Positions 59,746 through 64,000 of a stretch of DNA of 64,000 nucleotides are shown piece by piece; position 1 is the first letter of the stretch, and each line of letters begins with the position of its first letter. Origin of the DNA: Rheinheimera mangrovi (GTDB taxonomy: Bacteria; Pseudomonadota; Gammaproteobacteria; Enterobacterales; Alteromonadaceae); contig NZ_CP034683.1 in assembly GCF_003990335.1 (NCBI RefSeq), positions 3,579,501-3,643,500 on the forward strand, written 5' to 3'. The notes beneath the pieces were generated by a model. The model saw nothing but the letters and a program-made list of their open reading frames with translations. It had not been told where the DNA came from and did no database searches. A program made the position numbers and the translations under genes.

Positions 59746-61536
59746 TTAGTTCGCATTGGCTGAGCGGATCTCTCGCTGAATATCGCTTAATGGTTTTACA
59801 AAAGGAGTTTGTTGTCTTAACTCTTCCGGTAAAGACTTCACCTGTTGACGCGCCGCACCACCATTGACATAAGAGGCCGACACCACCACGAACTGGGTTT
59901 TGCCTTGCTGCTGACGTTTGTAAAGCTGCAGGTTTAAACTAGAGTATTGCTGCAGAAACTTTTTCGCAGCAGCTTCCTGTGAAAACACCCCAAGCTGAAT
60001 AGCTACTGTATCAGGCAACATCCCCAGTAAAGCGGCAGAATCATGCCCTGCGGAACTTGTTGCCGGGCTAGCAGCTGGAGCTGATTCCGGAAGCGTCTCC
60101 GGAACAATATCTGCTGCATCCGCAGCCATTTCTGCCACTAAATCATTTTGCTCAGATGCAGCCTCAGCCGGAGTCGGTTTTACAGACACTTCTGCAGCAG
60201 GCTCTGGCTCAGTAACCACTGGAGCTTCTTCACCAGGTGCAGGCAGCGCAGGGATCACAGGCTGCTCGCGCATTGGCTCAGATTCAATAGTCATAGAGAT
60301 CATTTTCTGTTGTGGCAAACCGTTGTCATCTTTTACTACTTCCTGTTGTATCGTCATGCTGGCGCTATCTGTATTCTTCTCCATCGCCATTTGAGGTAAA
60401 CCCTGATCAACAATAGAGTCTTGTGTCGCATTCGAGGTCTTTGCCGTTGTATTGGCAGAGGATGGAACTTCAGGTTTGATCTCGACTGTAGGCTCAAATT
60501 GCCGATCTTTTTCTAAACGAGCAGCTGCACTTGTATCCGTTGAGGCAGGATAATAAGGCACTATATCGTCAGCTACAGGGTGGCGGAACTGCTGTTCAGT
60601 CCACAACCAGAACATCACTACAGCTGCAATCAAGCCAAAACCAATACTCATCACTAAAAAGGGTGAAAAGAACTGGCCTGAAGCCTGTTTCGCTGCTTTT
60701 CGCTCTTCCGTAGCGCCACTGCGGTAATCAGTACGTTGCTCAGTTTCAATCGAAAACGACGGTTGCTCATCTGCCGTATCTATAGCCCGCAGACCTAATG
60801 GGTCGTCTCTGCCGCTTAAGTCAAAACCTGAGTCTGCTGCGCTTACAACAAAAGCCGGAGCTTCTCTGTCTTCCCGTGCCGAAAACGCCAGTGGAGAAGT
60901 GGCAACTTCTGGTTTTTGTTTGGGAATACCAGCTGTTTTACGGGGTGGATTGGCATTCAGACCATGCAGTAACAAATGCAGATCACCAGCACAATCTTCA
61001 ATACGCTCGCGCTGTTCGCGGCCCTGTAAATTGTATGGCGCCAATAATTCGGCGGCTTCGTCTTCAGTAAAAGCCGGAATATTCATCGCAAGGCGAATAT
61101 CACTTTTAGCTTTTAAGCTGCTGACAAACACACTGACAGGCAGTTGCTGTAGCAGTTGCCAGCTCTCTTCATTGAGTTGATCCGCGTCATCAACCAGCAA
61201 CAGGTATTGTTCTGATTTACTCAACTGAGCGACAAAATCAGTCAAAGTACGAGGCATAGATGCAGAACCGACCCATTGCTGCTGCAATACTTTTAACACA
61301 TCAACAGGAGCCAGGCCTATATCTGCCTGTAACAAGGCTACGTTAAACTGCTCAGAGCAAATTTCAGCTAAAGTCAGGATCAGCGTAGATTTGCCACTAC
61401 CACTTGATCCAATCAGTTGTAAGCGATCAGGTTGGTTAAACTCCAGTTGCAACAACAACCGTTGCAGTAACTGACGCTGAGAGGCTAAAAGGCCTGAATG
61501 TTGCGCTAAGCGCTGTTGCAGAGCTTGTTTACTCAT
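59746..61536 (-). CDS. damX: SPOR-domain cell-division protein DamX
   Basis: 596 residues. Unlike E. coli DamX it starts with a full AAA-type ATPase region (P-loop GSSGSGKST 43-51; Walker B YLLLVDDADQL). A transmembrane helix (about 293-312) and a long acidic Pro/Ala/Glu-rich linker lead to a C-terminal SPOR domain (about 510-590; VAIQLGVFSQEAAAKKFLQQY), which binds denuded peptidoglycan at the septum. Start overlaps the aroB stop by four bases (ATGA). Confidence 0.9.
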   Translation of the reverse strand: MSKQALQQRLAQHSGLLASQRQLLQRLLLQLEFNQPDRLQLIGSSGSGKSTLILTLAEICSEQFNVALLQADIGLAPVDVLKVLQQQWVGSASMPRTLTDFVAQLSKSEQYLLLVDDADQLNEESWQLLQQLPVSVFVSSLKAKSDIRLAMNIPAFTEDEAAELLAPYNLQGREQRERIEDCAGDLHLLLHGLNANPPRKTAGIPKQKPEVATSPLAFSAREDREAPAFVVSAADSGFDLSGRDDPLGLRAIDTADEQPSFSIETEQRTDYRSGATEERKAAKQASGQFFSPFLVMSIGFGLIAAVVMFWLWTEQQFRHPVADDIVPYYPASTDTSAAARLEKDRQFEPTVEIKPEVPSSANTTAKTSNATQDSIVDQGLPQMAMEKNTDSASMTIQQEVVKDDNGLPQQKMISMTIESEPMREQPVIPALPAPGEEAPVVTEPEPAAEVSVKPTPAEAASEQNDLVAEMAADAADIVPETLPESAPAASPATSSAGHDSAALLGMLPDTVAIQLGVFSQEAAAKKFLQQYSSLNLQLYKRQQQGKTQFVVVSASYVNGGAARQQVKSLPEELRQQTPFVKPLSDIQREIRSANAN

Positions 61537-62603
61537 ATGCTGAAGATAGCCATTAGTTCTTGTTCGGTCACATCATCGACTATTGCACTTTGTCCTAAGG
61601 AGGTCGGAACGATAAAGCGCATTTTGCCTGCCTGTACTTTTTTATCGGTTTTCATATAGGGCATAAAATCTGCGATCTTCATTTGCACAGGAGGCGCTAC
61701 AGGCAAATTAAAAGCAGACAATAAGCGAATGATACGTTGTAACTCGTCGCAACTGACATCACCACGGCTCACCGCTAGTTGTGTGGCCATCACCATACCT
61801 ACGGCCACAGCCTCACCGTGTAACCAGTGGCCATAACCCAGAAAGGCTTCAATAGCATGGCCAAAGGTATGGCCTAAATTGAGTAAAGCCCGTTCGCCCT
61901 GCTCTGTTTCATCGCGGCTGACAATGTCGGCTTTCATCTGGCAACAATGGCGGATCATTTCACCTAAGACTGCAGGTTGCAGTTCACGGATCGCCTGCTG
62001 ATTTTGCTCCAGCCAATTGAAAAATGCCAGATCGCTGATTAGTGCATACTTGATGACTTCCGCCATACCAGCTGCGAATTCTGAGGCAGGTAGAGAGCTT
62101 AAAACAGCAGTATTAATCAGTACCAGATCAGGTTGCTTAAAAGCACCAATCATATTTTTACCCAGCGGATGGTTCACTGCGGTTTTGCCACCCACCGAAG
62201 AATCCACCTGAGACAACAAAGTGGTAGGAATTTGAATAAAACGCACGCCACGCTGGTAACAAGCGGCAACAAAGCCGGTCAGATCGCCTATCACTCCGCC
62301 ACCTAAAGCCACCAGCAACACATCACGGTTAATCTTTTGCTCAAGCAAAAAGGACATCACCTGCTCAAAAGATTGCAGCGTCTTGTAGGCTTCGCCATCA
62401 GGTAAAATAAAGGAATGAACGACAGAGTCGGGAAATAATGCAGTGACAGCAGGCAAATATAACCCTGAAACCACTGGATTAGAAATAATTACCACCTGAC
62501 GGGCTTGAGGTAAGTAGTCCGTCAGAGGCAGGGTAAATAAATGGGGGCTGATCAGGATAGGGTAGCTGCGCTCTCCAAGTTGTACTGCAACTTTTTGCAT
62601 CAA
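61533..62603 (-). CDS. aroB: 3-dehydroquinate synthase
   Basis: 356 residues. NAD-binding GGGVIGDLTGFVAA, metal and substrate motifs QVDSSVGGKTAVN and NLGHTFGHAIE. Second step of the shikimate pathway. Overlaps damX by four bases and follows aroK by about 35. Confidence 0.97.
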   Translation of the reverse strand: MMQKVAVQLGERSYPILISPHLFTLPLTDYLPQARQVVIISNPVVSGLYLPAVTALFPDSVVHSFILPDGEAYKTLQSFEQVMSFLLEQKINRDVLLVALGGGVIGDLTGFVAACYQRGVRFIQIPTTLLSQVDSSVGGKTAVNHPLGKNMIGAFKQPDLVLINTAVLSSLPASEFAAGMAEVIKYALISDLAFFNWLEQNQQAIRELQPAVLGEMIRHCCQMKADIVSRDETEQGERALLNLGHTFGHAIEAFLGYGHWLHGEAVAVGMVMATQLAVSRGDVSCDELQRIIRLLSAFNLPVAPPVQMKIADFMPYMKTDKKVQAGKMRFIVPTSLGQSAIVDDVTEQELMAIFSI

Positions 62604-62638
62604 CAGCTCTCCTTATATCCCTGAAAAGTTATCTCAAA

Positions 62639-63157
62639 CTAGAAACCAAGTTGTTCAACGATTTGATTCGCCACTGAACGGGCACTTTGCTCGTCTGTGC
62701 GCACGGTAAAGTCTGCAATCTCTTCATACAGAGGATTACGCTCAGCCGCCAGACGTTCCAGCACCTCTTTTGGTGCTTCTTCGGTTTGTAACAACGGACG
62801 TCTTTTGTCACGTTGAGTACGAGCCACTTGTTTCTCTATAGGGGTTTCTAAATAAACCACTATGCCACGCGCGGATAAACGGTTGCGGGTTTCTTTGCTC
62901 AGTACTGAGCCACCGCCAGTCGCCAGTACTATGCCTTGTAATTCTGTTAAGTCCGAGATCACGTTTTCTTCGCGAACACGGAATCCCTCTTCGCCTTCCA
63001 GATCAAATACCCAGGCTATATCTGCACCAGTGCGGCGTTCAATTTCCTGATCTGAGTCGTAGAATTCGAGATGAAGCATGTCTGCTAAATGACGGCCAAT
63101 TGTACTTTTGCCTGCACCCATTGGGCCTACCAGGAAGATATTGCGTTTTTCTGCCAT
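62639..63157 (-). CDS. aroK: Shikimate kinase
   Basis: 172 residues. P-loop GPMGAGKST (11-19), shikimate-binding [11 protein letters not shown] and TGGGSVLS, lid arginine in RDKRRPLLQ. Phosphorylates shikimate. In the conserved pilQ-aroK-aroB-damX-dam order. Confidence 0.97.
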   Translation of the reverse strand: MAEKRNIFLVGPMGAGKSTIGRHLADMLHLEFYDSDQEIERRTGADIAWVFDLEGEEGFRVREENVISDLTELQGIVLATGGGSVLSKETRNRLSARGIVVYLETPIEKQVARTQRDKRRPLLQTEEAPKEVLERLAAERNPLYEEIADFTVRTDEQSARSVANQIVEQLGF

Positions 63158-63315
63158 AGTTCGTAATGCTGCTGCGCTAACTTAGAAGGTTAATTTCAGG
63201 ACCCGAAAGCTCCCACGAAAATTTGAAGCGGTGAATTATGTCAGTAATAGCCTTGGCTTGGCAAGCGAATTTTCTGCCGGAGCCTGCGTCAGCTCCGGCC
63301 TTGCTTTGGATCCTG

Positions 63316-64000
63316 CTACAAGCTTTCGGTCAGTATTTTTGGGGTGACGAAAATCAATAATTCAGTTTTTTCATTAAAGTCATTACGGCGTTTAAACAAA
63401 TTTCCTAAATAAGGAATGTCGCCAAAAACCGGTACTTTTGAGGTGGTGTTGGTCATCTGTTGCTGGTAGATGCCACCCAAGACCACAGTAGCGCCATTAT
63501 CGACCAGCACCTGGGTCTGGATACGTTGCGTATCTATCGCCTGAGCTGGGCCATTGCCTGTCGATACAGTTTCGCCGCGAGTGTCCTGAGTGATCTCCAA
63601 ATCCAGAATAATTTTATTGTCCGGCGTAATTTGTGGTGTCACTTCAAGGCTTAATACCGCCTTTTTAAAAGTAACGGTCGTGGCACCGCTGCTGGAAGCC
63701 TCCAGGTAAGGAATTTCAGTGCCCTGCTCTATCCGGGCTTTTTTCTGATTGGCCGTGGTAATACGTGGGCTGGCAATGATTTCACCCTTGTTTTCCTGCT
63801 CCAGCGCTGACAGTTCCAAATCCAGCAAAGTGCCATCGGCAAACTTAGTGACATGAAAAGCTATACTACCCGCCGGATTGGCGACAGGTAAGTTCACATT
63901 CCATCGGTCAGTTAACGAAGGTACTGTACCGCCCGCCAGATTATTAGCACCAGGCGCTGTACCAGACCAGGCCCTGTCATTTTGCTGGTCACTGAAGCCC
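63316..64000 (-). CDS. pilQ: Type IV pilus secretin PilQ, C-terminal part (5' end outside window)
   Basis: The minus-strand frame is open to the window edge, so the visible 227 residues are the C-terminal end. They carry the secretin signature: ENKGEIIASPRITTANQKKA, IEQGTEIPYLEASSSG, LEVTPQITPDNKIILDLEITQD and VPVFGDIPYLGNLFKRR, closing with TELLIFVTPKIL. The secretin forms the outer-membrane pore for type IV pili; the pilW pilotin at 30-31 kb would assist it. The preceding residues WNVNLP are in frame, so the GTG at 63897 is not the real start. Confidence 0.95.
   Translation of the reverse strand, partial: GFSDQQNDRAWSGTAPGANNLAGGTVPSLTDRWNVNLPVANPAGSIAFHVTKFADGTLLDLELSALEQENKGEIIASPRITTANQKKARIEQGTEIPYLEASSSGATTVTFKKAVLSLEVTPQITPDNKIILDLEITQDTRGETVSTGNGPAQAIDTQRIQTQVLVDNGATVVLGGIYQQQMTNTTSKVPVFGDIPYLGNLFKRRNDFNEKTELLIFVTPKILTESL

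Overview
The window looks like core chromosome of a mesophilic marine or freshwater gammaproteobacterium of the Alteromonadales/Chromatiaceae type. Rheinheimera or a close relative is my best guess. This rests on the protein families (a TorF-type porin, a DUF3802-like and a DUF2970-like protein, an OmpW porin), a moderate GC content judged by eye, and gene orders shared with Shewanella, Pseudoalteromonas and E. coli. The genus is inference. Almost all of the sequence is coding. I saw no tRNA, rRNA, transposase or CRISPR array.

Layout. 1-2.4 kb: 3' end of an acyltransferase, ompW, and a PilZ protein. 2.7-9.5 kb: purL, divergent mltF, a 55-residue basic protein, tadA, and a small membrane coiled-coil gene behind a good sigma-54 promoter match. 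9.6-14.7 kb: guaB-guaA, then divergent xseA and a nucleotidyltransferase-like gene. 14.9-16.3 kb: a TetR regulator and the SDR oxidoreductase it probably controls, each preceded by the same palindromic operator. 16.4-20.8 kb: a TonB-dependent receptor with a response regulator and histidine kinase. 21.0-22.9 kb: an accessory cassette of two genes (a lipoprotein and a zinc-ribbon protein) enclosed by about 230-bp inverted repeats. 23.1-32.7 kb: the conserved rlmN-pilW-rodZ-ispG-hisS-yfgM-bamB-der cluster. 32.9-40.4 kb: ndk, and trmJ-cysE-iscRSUA-hscBA-fdx with tandem IscR sites. 40.6-46.9 kb: an exported methyltransferase-like protein, purD, a triplicated 81-bp repeat, a secreted nuclease, a beta-propeller protein and prkB. 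47.0-54.8 kb: speD, yhfA, a DUF3802-like gene, the arginine genes astD-astA-argD, an HDOD protein and pabA. 54.9-64 kb: trpS-gph-rpe, a short plus-strand block (TorF porin, small exported protein, DUF2970), then dam-damX-aroB-aroK and the 3' end of pilQ.

Themes. Purine synthesis is represented by purL, purD, guaB and guaA, Fe-S assembly by a complete ISC operon without iscX, and arginine turnover by the ast genes. Cell envelope and pilus functions appear as mltF, rodZ, bamB, pilW, damX and pilQ. The most interesting non-coding content is repetitive. There is a ~120-bp modular palindromic element in four copies, one with its centre replaced by a second repeat type. There is also a short GC-rich hairpin family, a tandem triple carrying terminator-like hairpins, and the inverted-repeat cassette at 21.0-22.9 kb. 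That cassette is the best candidate for an undescribed accessory system.
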